From positions 326,741 to 390,740 of the forward strand of contig LSRX01000473.1 in assembly GCA_001939145.1 (NCBI GenBank): DNA of 64,000 nt. Direction: 5' to 3'. Origin of the DNA: Symbiodinium microadriaticum. Taxonomy: Eukaryota; Sar; Dinophyceae; Suessiales; Symbiodiniaceae. How positions within the stretch are numbered: the first letter of the stretch is position 1; each line of letters starts with the position of its first letter. Positions 52,136 to 61,420 of this stretch are shown here, piece after piece. The notes under the pieces are model-generated. The model saw nothing but the letters and a program-made list of their open reading frames with translations, searched no databases and was not told where the DNA came from. A program made the translations under genes and the position numbers.

Positions 52136-54118
52136 TCACAAGTCTGGGTCTGAATCATTATCAGCATCAGGAATGCGCACATCATGAGATGATGAAGCAC
52201 GGCTTTCATTGAGAGCATCTTGTCGCCCCTGTTGTCGCGCCAACTCCACCAAGCGGTTCATTTCATCACGCTGTTGTTGCTCGACGAACTGCTGGTGAAG
52301 CATGTCGTAGCGGTCATTGATGATTGAAGTCATCTGGCGGTGCGCGATGTTTTCACCACGCGTGAGCTCCCTGACATACACAGTCTCAAGCAAGAGAGTG
52401 ATGACACGCTTTGCTGATGCGACATAGCGTTCCATCTGCCTGATGGCTTCAAAATCAGAGTGCATGTGCCCCCAAATCTCCATCACAATTCTCTGCGGGT
52501 CGTTTTGAGAAGAACCATTCCAAGTTTCACTCAAGGCGCTGATCTGCTCATACGACATATGGTTGATGAAGTGTTGCAGGATGTTGGGGGTGTTGTTGCT
52601 CACCATGCCATGGAAGGTCTGCATGGTGTGGAGGAAGGGGTTATCAGGTGAGATGTTCGCGAGAGCCTCATTGACTTGATCTTGCCGATCTTGGCGAGGA
52701 CGACGTGCGCCACCCAAACCACGAGGCATGATATCGAAGCAGGTGTGGTCATCATAGTCGAGGTCCATCATCAAAACAGACTCGTTGTCCAACAAATCAC
52801 CACTGCAAAAGCCAACACGAAAATCATTGCGGTTAACACGCTCACCCATCCTTTCGAAGAACCTGTTCAAAGCAGCCTCCTTGAAGCGACACAAACGCCA
52901 CATAGGGTCGATATTCGTCATCTGAAAGGTGCGTGGGGACATGTTCGCAACAGTCACTCTCACCCAACATGATTTGGAGATTTGCGTGATGACGAAGGTC
53001 ATGCTGGGGTCGTAATCCAAATCTTCGGTATTGCTATCTAGGTCAACAGGCTGCCCGTTTAATTCAACGCGAACAATCTTGTTTAGGTCGTTTAGGTGAG
53101 AAGGAAGGCGGAAACCTCCATGAAGGCATAGAAATTGAGCAATAACCCTGTCCACGTTGAACTCCGGCAAGACCCTTGAGAGATAGAAGGTGTTAGTGAC
53201 ATGGAAGTCCCTCACCACTGCGTTGACCTGTAATGTTGGTAACATGCGGAACTCACCTACACCCCAGACAATGTCTTCAAGGTAGTTACCAAATTCTTCA
53301 TCTTGATGATGTAGACAAAGCATGGGTTCGCCTTCAATACAGGGATCTGCATAATACTTCAAATATATATGGTCAGAGTTGAGACCACCTCCTTGAATGG
53401 TACATGCGGCATCAATGATGTCACCAATCGTCTGGGCAGAATGGTCACGAGGGTTGATGTCAAAAACCTCCTCGTCCTCGTAAAATACGGGAATTGAAAG
53501 ACCTCGTAAATATTCATCAGCAATGTCCTGGACAACATCATAAGCCGGACGTTTCAGAGGAAACTTCACATTCTCCTCAATGTGCTCAGCGAGGACACTG
53601 CACATTTCGAATGAAAAACCTATTTGATGCCCAGTCAAATACGCAGGAAGGGCTTCCGAAAGAAGCTGATACCTGAAGTGCTTGGCAGGGAAGTTCTTTT
53701 CATACCACGTCTTGACAAAGTCCTCAACACTTTCAGGATCTTTGTGTTGATCCCATTGTGGAATATATGCCTCACGAAGACTTGCAAAAGCTTCGTCAGA
53801 TAACTCAATCTTCTCACCTTCATACAAATACATGTGATCTTCACGAGGAAGGCTATACCAGAAGTTAAGCATCTTTTCCAAACAGGACTTCTTCACAAGC
53901 ATTGGGAGGTAATTGTTGGGGTCATGGTCAATGTGAACGACGCCATTCTGGATGATGGTTTCATGCACCTTGTTTGTTCGTTCAAGGTCTGCGATTTGCT
54001 TCTGTGCCCTGCATGGACACAAAGCGATCCTCGCGATGTCCTTGCCCTGACGGAACTTCTCAATGCTCTTACGGTAATAGTCCGTAGCACTGTGGCGATC
54101 TGACCACAAAAGGGGCAT
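52136..54118 (-). CDS. Protein with two tandem SUMO/ubiquitin-like folds
   Basis: Single-exon ORF, 660 residues from ATG at 54118 (MPLLWSDRHSATDYYRKSIE). The frame is open to 54173, just after TAG (TTTGCGTAG), which could also be a splice acceptor, so an upstream exon is possible. Residues 1-290 are alpha-rich and unassigned. About 292-385 and 386-470 each show a beta-grasp pattern: beta hairpin, helix (WRLCRFKEAALNRFFERMG), then RVGFCSGDLLDNES-VLMMDLDYDD, ending MPRGLGG. This parallels SUMO in the DN-(E/H)-(T/S) turn, the acidic (D/E)L-x-(Y/M)-(D/E)(D/E) stretch and a terminal Gly-Gly, here followed by ARR. The first copy has NGQPVDLDSNTEDLDYDPSM. Residues 471-660 are polar and helical (HQQFVEQQQRDEMNRLVELA) with an acidic tail DNDSDPDL. 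Because 190 residues follow, Gly-Gly would need processing to act as a modifier. Less GC-rich than the neighbouring retroelement. Function unknown. Confidence 0.75.
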   Translation of the reverse strand: MPLLWSDRHSATDYYRKSIEKFRQGKDIARIALCPCRAQKQIADLERTNKVHETIIQNGVVHIDHDPNNYLPMLVKKSCLEKMLNFWYSLPREDHMYLYEGEKIELSDEAFASLREAYIPQWDQHKDPESVEDFVKTWYEKNFPAKHFRYQLLSEALPAYLTGHQIGFSFEMCSVLAEHIEENVKFPLKRPAYDVVQDIADEYLRGLSIPVFYEDEEVFDINPRDHSAQTIGDIIDAACTIQGGGLNSDHIYLKYYADPCIEGEPMLCLHHQDEEFGNYLEDIVWGVGEFRMLPTLQVNAVVRDFHVTNTFYLSRVLPEFNVDRVIAQFLCLHGGFRLPSHLNDLNKIVRVELNGQPVDLDSNTEDLDYDPSMTFVITQISKSCWVRVTVANMSPRTFQMTNIDPMWRLCRFKEAALNRFFERMGERVNRNDFRVGFCSGDLLDNESVLMMDLDYDDHTCFDIMPRGLGGARRPRQDRQDQVNEALANISPDNPFLHTMQTFHGMVSNNTPNILQHFINHMSYEQISALSETWNGSSQNDPQRIVMEIWGHMHSDFEAIRQMERYVASAKRVITLLLETVYVRELTRGENIAHRQMTSIINDRYDMLHQQFVEQQQRDEMNRLVELARQQGRQDALNESRASSSHDVRIPDADNDSDPDL

Positions 54119-54394
54119 GATGTTGGAATGCTTGGGGCGGTAAGCCACGGATGCTCTCTCGAACAAAATTTGCTACGCAAATAAACAAGGTTTTGCTCAT
54201 GTGCTTTCGAACTCAGCAGACTTCTCAATCTATGCTTCCTGACTGCGTTTCACTTTCAACACATAACCCTTGCAAAAACCACTCCTTGGCATCATGGTCG
54301 CCGTTGTCGTGGTTGTTGTGGTCGTTGTGCGTCGCATCAACAGGAGCATCTGGGACTGCAACCTTTTGAAACTAAACCTAGTAAAATCTATGAG

Positions 54395-54686
54395 AGAACC
54401 CTTGCCCATTTTGGGTAATAATACCACCTTAGGGGTTATGGATGGGGTAAGTGGTTATTCCTATACTGGTCTTGGTAATGGGGTAGTAGTGGTGATACTT
54501 GGGGGATTGTAGTAGGGAGTATAGGAATATTCCTCTTATATGGATGAGGTAATCGGTTATTCCTATACTGGTCTTGGTAATGGGGTAGTAGTGGTGATAT
54601 AGTTGGTGAGGTGTAGGGAGGAGTATAGGAATAATCGTCTAATGGGTTGACTGGTGGTATTATTACCCAAAATGGGCAAGGGTTCT
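54395..54686. mobile_element. 292-bp element with 34-bp perfect TIRs
   Basis: 54395-54428 and 54653-54686 are exact inverted repeats (AGAACCCTTGCCCATTTTGG...ATACCACC). Inside are two direct repeats with 102-base offset (GTTATTCCTATACTGGTCTT..., from 54454 and 54556). No coding capacity. No target-site duplication is evident. It separates the Ubl gene from the retroelement and supplies the last residues and stop of ORF2. Confidence 0.9.
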
Positions 54687-57600
54687 GCTAACTGATTGGG
54701 GGACGGCGATGTAATCGATGCGATAGCCATTGCCCCCCGGTGAGAACCAGGTGGGTTCATGTGCAGAAGGGACACATTGGCCATGGCAGTCGAAAAAGGT
54801 AGCAGGAAAAAAGGCCATGGTAGTGGCAAGCCAGTCTTGCAGCAAGGATCCAGCAGGAGTTTCGGTCACCCCAGCATGTCTGCCAACATGGGGCGATTCT
54901 ATCGATCCAAGCTGGGCATTGGCATCCATACAGGCAATGACCTTGCCACGATGTGGGCGCAGCCATGGGGCCTCCGTGAAATCCTTCCACCATGTAGTAA
55001 CAGCCTGAATGCCTTGACCTGACTGTGGTGCATGAGCAGAGACAAACAACGCATCAAGCAGGGGGGCCTTAACCCGGACCGCAAGGCAGCGAGGAGATGC
55101 ATGAACACAAGTGAAGTGCGACTTGTCAAAGTAAAGCGGCCGTAGCCCTTGCCATGCGTAGGGAACGAGACGACTAAAGAGCAAAGCACAGCCACCTTCG
55201 CCGTTCCTGGCAGCAGCAAGGAACTCGTAAAAGGCAGCGCCATTGATCTCCGAACTGTGCCCCAGTCGGGTTTCCTGCAAACCGGTCACAACGATCTTCC
55301 TATCAACTAGCTGTTGCGCAACCAATGGCTTTTTGCCGCGAAGGGTCTGCACATTGCATGAACAAATGCGCAGGGCAAGGCGCGCTTCCATAGACCCTGC
55401 AAGCACCGGAGCAGGTTTGGGAACGCACACAACCGGTGGCGTGTCGCGAGCCTCATAGCGGCCCGACGCCAGGTCACAGAATGTGGGAAGAGCTGGGTCA
55501 GGGCCGTACGCCAGCCAGGCCCAGGGCAGCAGCGGAGAGCGAAGCAGCTGCCAGAAGGCACCAGCCAGCCGGCCATCCCCAATCTGACACTTGGCTCCTG
55601 CCTTGGCGACGCAGTCAACAAACTCATTGAAAGGATTTCCCGCATGGCTGGGCAACCACCTCACGCGACAGGGCTGCTTGCGCGCCTTCTCGACCAAGTG
55701 AACAGCCGAACGCAAACGACTCGCCAAAGAGAGACAACCCTGGCCCTGTTTGGGCGACATGCTGCCATCAACAATGCCGACCACAGCCTGACAGTCACAC
55801 CAGAGTGTTACCGGAAGGTCTTGGGGGATCGAGAGCTGCCAAACAGTAGCCACAGCAGCGGCCGCAACCTCGGCTGAATAAGAAGTGTTATCCGCTCCGA
55901 GGGGCATGGACAGAAACGGATCCAACGAACCGCCAGCAAATCCAGCAAAGGCAAAAGACCTATGACCCTGCACCATGCCTTCGAAAACAGCACAAAGACC
56001 CCATCCGCAGTTGGAGCTCCCGGCACTTTTACAAAGGGACCCGTCTGAAAAGAGGTGAATATGCTGATACACCTCCAAAGTTGGAACACAATGGCGCAGG
56101 GCCCGGCCGAAACAAGCTGGAGAATTAGGGACGCTACAAAGGTCCCCGCGCCAGAAGTGAGCCCACGGCTCGGCTAAGGCGTTGGTACAACGGCTGAGTG
56201 CGTCCTCGTCAGTCGACGGGGGGACCAAGTCAGCAAGATGCACCGTAGCTGGAACACCAGATGTGTGTGAGATCACAGGTGGCGGTGATGGGATATGCCG
56301 ACGGCCTCCTGGGGTAGGGATCGCAACGCCCGACGGTTTAGGCACAAGCACAAGAGGTGTGACAGTGCCGGCCCGGGCATCCGCGGCAACGGGGGGCAGC
56401 GCCACTTGTGACACTGTCTGGGCTGTAGAGACACAAACACCGGCACACACAGGCAGGTAATGATCCGTATGCTGGGTTGGGTCCCCTAAAGCGTGCGGGA
56501 CAGCCTCTTCTCCCACTGCCACCGGAATTGCCTGCAGCCGAAGGTGGACCTCCCGAAGCAAGCCATCGACACAGGGTTGTCGATCGTCGACTTGCCATTG
56601 GCGAGCAGCCTTGCGACACCTGTCTTGGTTGCTGGGCGGATGTCGGATCTGCACGAGAGAGGTGCCGCTTCTGGGGACGACCCTGCCACCGGGACTGTAC
56701 GTCACTCCTGGTTGGGGCCTGGGTGGGCGGATGTGCCGGTGAACCGGGCGCGCCATCGCAGCGGGCAAAGTAAAGATTCCCAAGATCTGCCCATGCCTCC
56801 AGCGCTCGTAAGTCCAAAGAATGCGCTGCTGCGGATCCAACGGAAGATAGCCCAAATCTTCGGCCAGAGAAGGCACCATGAGAACAATGAAGTGTGCCGG
56901 GCTGGTGGCCAACGGGAGAAGAACAGTACGGAGGTCACTTTGGGGGCAGACTGTAACGAAAAGCGCCGCCCCAGGAATTTGGGCCGTGGTGTACGCCATC
57001 GCCAATCGCATGCCGTTGAACTCAGTCATGGGAACCAAAGCCTCACGCACCTCGGCCACAGTGGGAACAAAGAGGCTGTCAATACGGAGCCTGACGGGAC
57101 CATGAGCCGGCCCAACAATGGTAATCACATTTTCCAGTGGCTGCCATACCTTAGCGGCCCTGCGTCTCTCGCGCACGCGTTGCAGAAAGGTGGCATCGCC
57201 AGCGTGAAGCTGTGCAGCAAACATATACCCGTAGACGTCTGTCTGAGGCAGCTGATCCATGATGGCTGTAGCGGCAGTGTGGGGGACAAAGGTCCCAGAG
57301 CAGCCCAGTTGCACAAAGTCGCCCGGCATTACAGTCCGCTGCGCAAGGTGTACGGGTGCCCCGTTAATAAGGGCGAAGCAACCATTGCCTCGGAAGAAGT
57401 CAGGGACAGCATGCTCGGTGATGGTCAGGCGTGACAGCGCAGCAAGAATCAACGAACCACCTTGAGGTCGGCCATCAATGAAAACAGGAGTTGAGTCGAA
57501 TTCGTCAGCCGCATGACTAAGGAACAGAACTTCTTGAATGCCTCCAGCAGGGGATGGCTGGGCTTTCGCCATCATGACATTGGTCGGTCCACGGGTGGGT

Positions 57601-60254
57601 GGAGTCAGCTGCTGCATTTTGCCCAGCAACAGGCATAGGACCAGGTCAAGCTGAGGGCACGGTGACTGCACATCGTGAGACACCTCCTTACCATCCCCAA
57701 AAAGCCTAATGCGAAAGGTGTGCACACCTGCTGCCTGCATACCTGTGGTGGTACTTGTGGTGCTGGGAGACCCAAGCAGGCCCGCCGGCGCGCCCAGTCG
57801 AAGGGACGCAAGCATAGATGGCAGCCGAAAATGGCTATCCGCATTGGCGTCATTCCAGATAGGAGATTCGACACGGAGCCACTGCGTCTCCGTCAGAACC
57901 ACAGGCAAAGCCTCCTGGACAAGTCCGGCGACATCAAAAACCAAGAGTCGACCCTCACTGATGCGAAGAGCGAGGTCAGGCTCATGACGCACCGTGTTCT
58001 GAAGGCTGGCAGCAGCCTGCCGAAGTTGCTCACCAGGCAAGTGGGGAACGGTTCTGATCGGCAGGCCAATCTCTCGACAGTCCCACGGGATGGCAAGGGT
58101 GTCAGCTGGGTCGGTAACAAAAGTGAGCACGACCTGTGGCAAAGGCAGGCCAGGTACAGGCACGGTGAGAAACTGTAGAGCACGAACCGGGCCTGGGGCC
58201 GTGTCAATGGCACGCTGAGCAAAATCTGCGATCCTTGCTGCATCGTTGCTGGTGATGGCACTAACATGCCGTCGGGAATCAAACACAGTGAACAGGTGCC
58301 GAGTTGTGTCATCAGGCTTCCCCCAGGTCAGGTAGGCAACGGCCATTCCGGAAAAACGAGGCTCAGAAAGGGTCTGAGGGTGTAGTTGCCACCGATCCCT
58401 TGCTGCCTTGGACGGCTCCCCAGAGAGTCTGCGTTTCAAGAGCGAGGGAGGGTCTCCCCCTGACACAGGGCAGCGAGGAGGGGTGAGCACAAGAGAAGCA
58501 AGGCATGGGCTGGCCTTACCACCGCTGCATGCCGCTACTGGAGACCCGAGGGCCCGTCCAGGGGCGACCTGCAAGAGGTTGACCTGATCATCGTTGTCTT
58601 CAGCTGCTATCTCCGGTTGCTGTGGCCAAAGAGCAGGGACACCAGGAGCCCCGCGCACATAGTCAGGCCAATCAGCATGAGCTGGGAAGACCTGCAGCAC
58701 ACCACCATCAGGAAGCAGCAACTGAAAGTCCTGCCGTGGGGAATGAGTGGCAGGGCATTCCTCGAAGACCAGTCTGGCAAGCACGGCATTGGGTGTTCCT
58801 GGCCCAATGTGGAGGGTGCAAATTCGCCCTTGGACCTCACGGAAGTCAAGGGGGACTGCGCTGTCAGTGGCAGCAGCTTCCCGAGTTGTCACAACAGCCT
58901 GAACAGCGGGCAGGTGTGGCAACCTATGAACCAGAAACCGAACCGAGCGAACCCTCGGAACAACCCCCACTATGTCAGAGACCAACTCGTTGATGCTCCA
59001 TCCTCGACGCAAAGTACGGAGCTGCAGGTGTCGGTCAGTGGCCAGCAGGGCGTACCTGTCTTGCTGCGCTTCACTACAGACACTGCCGCCCACTCTCCAG
59101 CCGCTTAGCCATGAAAGGCCGGACAACTGTTGCTGTCGGATTTCAGGGCGATCGAGTTCCGGAGGGAAAATATCAACCGTGGCAGTGATGCGGAGGCGGA
59201 TGTCAGAAAAGGAACAGGGTCCGAACAACCAGGTCGGAAGAGCCGCGTCCTTGGAGTCAGTCTGCTGCAGCCCTGTACCTGGAAAGCCTGGGCCAGTGCA
59301 GACCTGCAAGCAATTAGGAGGGACAGGTGCAGTGCCGGCCAGCGACCGCAGCTGCTGCGACAGGGCCTCGACTGAGTGGTTCTGGGCAGCAAGACCTCGG
59401 GAAGCTTCCCTGCTTTCGGGGCCTGGACCAGCGCATACCTGTGTGCACGGCGATGCAGGAGGGACGATTGCAGTGCAGGCCAGCGACCACGACTGCTGCG
59501 ACAGGGCGTCAACTGAGTGACTTAGGACAGTTTGGTGAGGGGCTTGCCTCGACGCAAAATGCTGTGCAAGAGAGGCACCAAGCCGATTGACGTGCTGGGC
59601 CCAAGAGCCATGTAACTGGGCAGGCCAGCTGCTACAAAGAGGCAAAGGCCTGGAACAGTCTGCAGTAGGTTCCGACGTGGCACCGACCTTCCTGCAGCGA
59701 GGAAAAGCAATATTGGATGCCTCTGAGCACGCGGGAACAGTGCTTGGTGGGCGCAGGGTACAGGCAGAAAAGTCCCGTCTGCCAACGTTGCGGTAGGCCC
59801 CAGCCGAATCCGCAAAGGAAACCTTAAAAGGGAGTGGGTGTCTGCGTCGGTGAAGGCAGCTGACAGCCGGCTGTAAACAAACCTCAGAGCCTGTACAGGA
59901 GCCGAAGGAAAAACAACCTTGCCCAGCTGTACAGGATTCAGCGTCACTGCAATCAGAGAGGACCAGGTCTTGCCCGAGATGTTCAACCCCGAGTCTGGCT
60001 GCATCAGAGCACGCCTGCTGCGAGGGGCGACCATCCCCGCGCATAACCTGATCGCCTCCGAGATCACCTTCAATACTCCAAAAGGTGTGAAAAACCTCAT
60101 CCTCGGAGGTCGTGAGCCTGGGGTCCACTGCAATGGAGTGTGAAATACCCAAACTTTCCATGGCAACATCGAAGCTAGCGTTGATACCATACCAGCCAGC
60201 ATGCCAGAACGAAACAAAATTGTGCTCCTCTTGCACCGAATGGGCAAGGGCCAT
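54663..60254 (-). CDS. Non-LTR retrotransposon ORF2, 3'-truncated (RNase H + endonuclease)
   Basis: The frame is open from 61736; the first Met beyond ORF1 is at 60254 (MALAHSVQEEHNFVSFWHAG), giving 1863 residues. Four related alpha/beta modules lie at about 399-526, 659-795, 845-981 and 1045-1146 (compare LPHLPAVQAVVTTREAAATD with VPGLPLPQVVLTFVTDPADT). A Pro-rich linker precedes an RNase H domain with the expected acidic set Asp1404 (HLFSDGS), Glu1462 (YSAEV), Asp1487 (WCDCQA), His1537 (LPSHAGNP) and Asp1547. An exonuclease-endonuclease-phosphatase domain follows: Asn1634 (SCNVQTL), Glu1661 (LQETR), His1741 (SAHAPQ), Asp1777/Asn1779 (MDANAQ) and Asp1847 (RIDYIAV). The domain then ends abruptly in eight residues from the inverted-repeat element, losing its final catalytic His segment. 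The reverse transcriptase expected in such elements is absent, so this copy is defective. Confidence 0.85.
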   Translation of the reverse strand: MALAHSVQEEHNFVSFWHAGWYGINASFDVAMESLGISHSIAVDPRLTTSEDEVFHTFWSIEGDLGGDQVMRGDGRPSQQACSDAARLGVEHLGQDLVLSDCSDAESCTAGQGCFSFGSCTGSEVCLQPAVSCLHRRRHPLPFKVSFADSAGAYRNVGRRDFSACTLRPPSTVPACSEASNIAFPRCRKVGATSEPTADCSRPLPLCSSWPAQLHGSWAQHVNRLGASLAQHFASRQAPHQTVLSHSVDALSQQSWSLACTAIVPPASPCTQVCAGPGPESREASRGLAAQNHSVEALSQQLRSLAGTAPVPPNCLQVCTGPGFPGTGLQQTDSKDAALPTWLFGPCSFSDIRLRITATVDIFPPELDRPEIRQQQLSGLSWLSGWRVGGSVCSEAQQDRYALLATDRHLQLRTLRRGWSINELVSDIVGVVPRVRSVRFLVHRLPHLPAVQAVVTTREAAATDSAVPLDFREVQGRICTLHIGPGTPNAVLARLVFEECPATHSPRQDFQLLLPDGGVLQVFPAHADWPDYVRGAPGVPALWPQQPEIAAEDNDDQVNLLQVAPGRALGSPVAACSGGKASPCLASLVLTPPRCPVSGGDPPSLLKRRLSGEPSKAARDRWQLHPQTLSEPRFSGMAVAYLTWGKPDDTTRHLFTVFDSRRHVSAITSNDAARIADFAQRAIDTAPGPVRALQFLTVPVPGLPLPQVVLTFVTDPADTLAIPWDCREIGLPIRTVPHLPGEQLRQAAASLQNTVRHEPDLALRISEGRLLVFDVAGLVQEALPVVLTETQWLRVESPIWNDANADSHFRLPSMLASLRLGAPAGLLGSPSTTSTTTGMQAAGVHTFRIRLFGDGKEVSHDVQSPCPQLDLVLCLLLGKMQQLTPPTRGPTNVMMAKAQPSPAGGIQEVLFLSHAADEFDSTPVFIDGRPQGGSLILAALSRLTITEHAVPDFFRGNGCFALINGAPVHLAQRTVMPGDFVQLGCSGTFVPHTAATAIMDQLPQTDVYGYMFAAQLHAGDATFLQRVRERRRAAKVWQPLENVITIVGPAHGPVRLRIDSLFVPTVAEVREALVPMTEFNGMRLAMAYTTAQIPGAALFVTVCPQSDLRTVLLPLATSPAHFIVLMVPSLAEDLGYLPLDPQQRILWTYERWRHGQILGIFTLPAAMARPVHRHIRPPRPQPGVTYSPGGRVVPRSGTSLVQIRHPPSNQDRCRKAARQWQVDDRQPCVDGLLREVHLRLQAIPVAVGEEAVPHALGDPTQHTDHYLPVCAGVCVSTAQTVSQVALPPVAADARAGTVTPLVLVPKPSGVAIPTPGGRRHIPSPPPVISHTSGVPATVHLADLVPPSTDEDALSRCTNALAEPWAHFWRGDLCSVPNSPACFGRALRHCVPTLEVYQHIHLFSDGSLCKSAGSSNCGWGLCAVFEGMVQGHRSFAFAGFAGGSLDPFLSMPLGADNTSYSAEVAAAAVATVWQLSIPQDLPVTLWCDCQAVVGIVDGSMSPKQGQGCLSLASRLRSAVHLVEKARKQPCRVRWLPSHAGNPFNEFVDCVAKAGAKCQIGDGRLAGAFWQLLRSPLLPWAWLAYGPDPALPTFCDLASGRYEARDTPPVVCVPKPAPVLAGSMEARLALRICSCNVQTLRGKKPLVAQQLVDRKIVVTGLQETRLGHSSEINGAAFYEFLAAARNGEGGCALLFSRLVPYAWQGLRPLYFDKSHFTCVHASPRCLAVRVKAPLLDALFVSAHAPQSGQGIQAVTTWWKDFTEAPWLRPHRGKVIACMDANAQLGSIESPHVGRHAGVTETPAGSLLQDWLATTMAFFPATFFDCHGQCVPSAHEPTWFSPGGNGYRIDYIAVPQSVSRTLAHFG

Positions 60255-60316
60255 AGCAATTCCTGCCAGGCGAGCTGAGTTCGGCCCGCAGCCACCAAAG
60301 GGGCTGGTCTGCGGGC

Positions 60317-61420
60317 CTAGGCAGGGGGCGGCTTGTCCTTGGTCGGCGCGTCTTTCGAGGTGGCGCCGACATGCCCTGCCTTGTCTTTGTCTTTGTCTTT
60401 CGCATCGTCGGTTGTCAGGTCGACAGGCTCCGTCTTGCGGCGGGGCGTCCTTGAGCCTTCCCGCCGAGCATCCTGTGCTTGGGCACGAACCTGGTTCTGC
60501 AGCGCCTCCAGATGCACTTGTAACTGTGCTCTGGAAGCCTGCTGCTGTTGGCGTTGCGCCTGCGCCAGGTGTTCTTCCTCTATCGCCTGATCCACCATCT
60601 CCTCGCTGGCTTGCATTCGCTCGTCGTCCACCTCCGTGTCTGGTCGCTCGGAGGCAGAGTGCTTCGAGAGTTCCGAGCTGGCCTTCTGCAGAGTCTCCGT
60701 CCACTGAGCCTCCTTGCTGGCGAACTCCTCGAGGACCTTGTCCTGCTCCTCCATCTGAGTCGACAGCAACTTGACCACCGACTCGATGTACGACGCCCAT
60801 TGGTCCAGGTACTGAACCCTCTGGGTCTTGATCTTGTCCAGCTCCCGCCTTGCAGAGGCCTGAGCAGCCACTGCACGATGCAGCGCCTTTGCCGCATTCT
60901 GAGTACTTTCCGCTTGCAACCTGTCCAGAAGCTCCATGGTGTCCGGAGGAATAACACTGCGGTTTGCTGCTAGAGACTGCATAAGCAGGTCCAGCTGCTG
61001 TCTTTCCTGTGACGAGCTTGAACTCGTCGGCGCAAATGGCTTGGGTGTGGCAGTCGGTGGCACCGGCGGCGACGAAGGTAAACTCTTGGTCGTCGGCGCT
61101 TGCTTGGCAGGGGTAGCCTCTGAAGCATCCCCTGCTGCTTTGCCCTTGCCACCCTTGTTGCCCTTGTCCTTGCCTTTGCGACGTGGCGAAAAGGGGCGCC
61201 ACGAGGTATCTGTCCGTCTGCGAGGGGATGATGTCGGCTGTCTGTCCCATCTGTTCCCCTGCCACGGTGCTGCAGCTGCTGCTGCTGTATAACCCGGCTT
61301 CTGCCAGTGGGAACCATAGTGACCTGAAGCTTGCCAGGCTTGTCCACACTGCCCACAGAAGCTGGCTGAGGCTTTCACGCGTTGGCCGCAGACACAAGTC
61401 CACGGCTCCTTCGTAGTCAT
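60317..61420 (-). CDS. Retrotransposon ORF1: zinc ribbon and coiled coil
   Basis: Start chosen at ATG 61420 (MTTKEPWTCVCGQRVKASAS); the frame is open to 61579. 367 residues. Near the N-terminus W-x-C-x-C-x10-C-x2-C (Cys 9, 11, 22, 25) resembles a RanBP2-type or ribbon zinc finger. A basic Ser/Arg/Lys-rich part (RRKGKDKGNKGGKGK) follows, then a long Gln/Glu/Ala-rich coiled-coil region, then a charged tail ending KDKPPPA. Zinc-finger plus coiled-coil ORF1 proteins of LINE elements bind the element RNA and multimerise (established for the class; inferred here). It ends 62 bases before the first ORF2 Met; ORF2's frame is -1 relative to ORF1 and open throughout ORF1. Confidence 0.75.
   Translation of the reverse strand: MTTKEPWTCVCGQRVKASASFCGQCGQAWQASGHYGSHWQKPGYTAAAAAAPWQGNRWDRQPTSSPRRRTDTSWRPFSPRRKGKDKGNKGGKGKAAGDASEATPAKQAPTTKSLPSSPPVPPTATPKPFAPTSSSSSQERQQLDLLMQSLAANRSVIPPDTMELLDRLQAESTQNAAKALHRAVAAQASARRELDKIKTQRVQYLDQWASYIESVVKLLSTQMEEQDKVLEEFASKEAQWTETLQKASSELSKHSASERPDTEVDDERMQASEEMVDQAIEEEHLAQAQRQQQQASRAQLQVHLEALQNQVRAQAQDARREGSRTPRRKTEPVDLTTDDAKDKDKDKAGHVGATSKDAPTKDKPPPA

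Noticed and set aside
55243..58849. Many plus-strand ORFs under the retrotransposon, up to 313 codons
   Set aside because: GC-rich shadow frames opposite ORF2, whose frame carries recognisable catalytic motifs.
59522..60298. Separate 258-codon minus ORF
   Set aside because: It overlaps ORF2 in another frame and has no recognisable domain.
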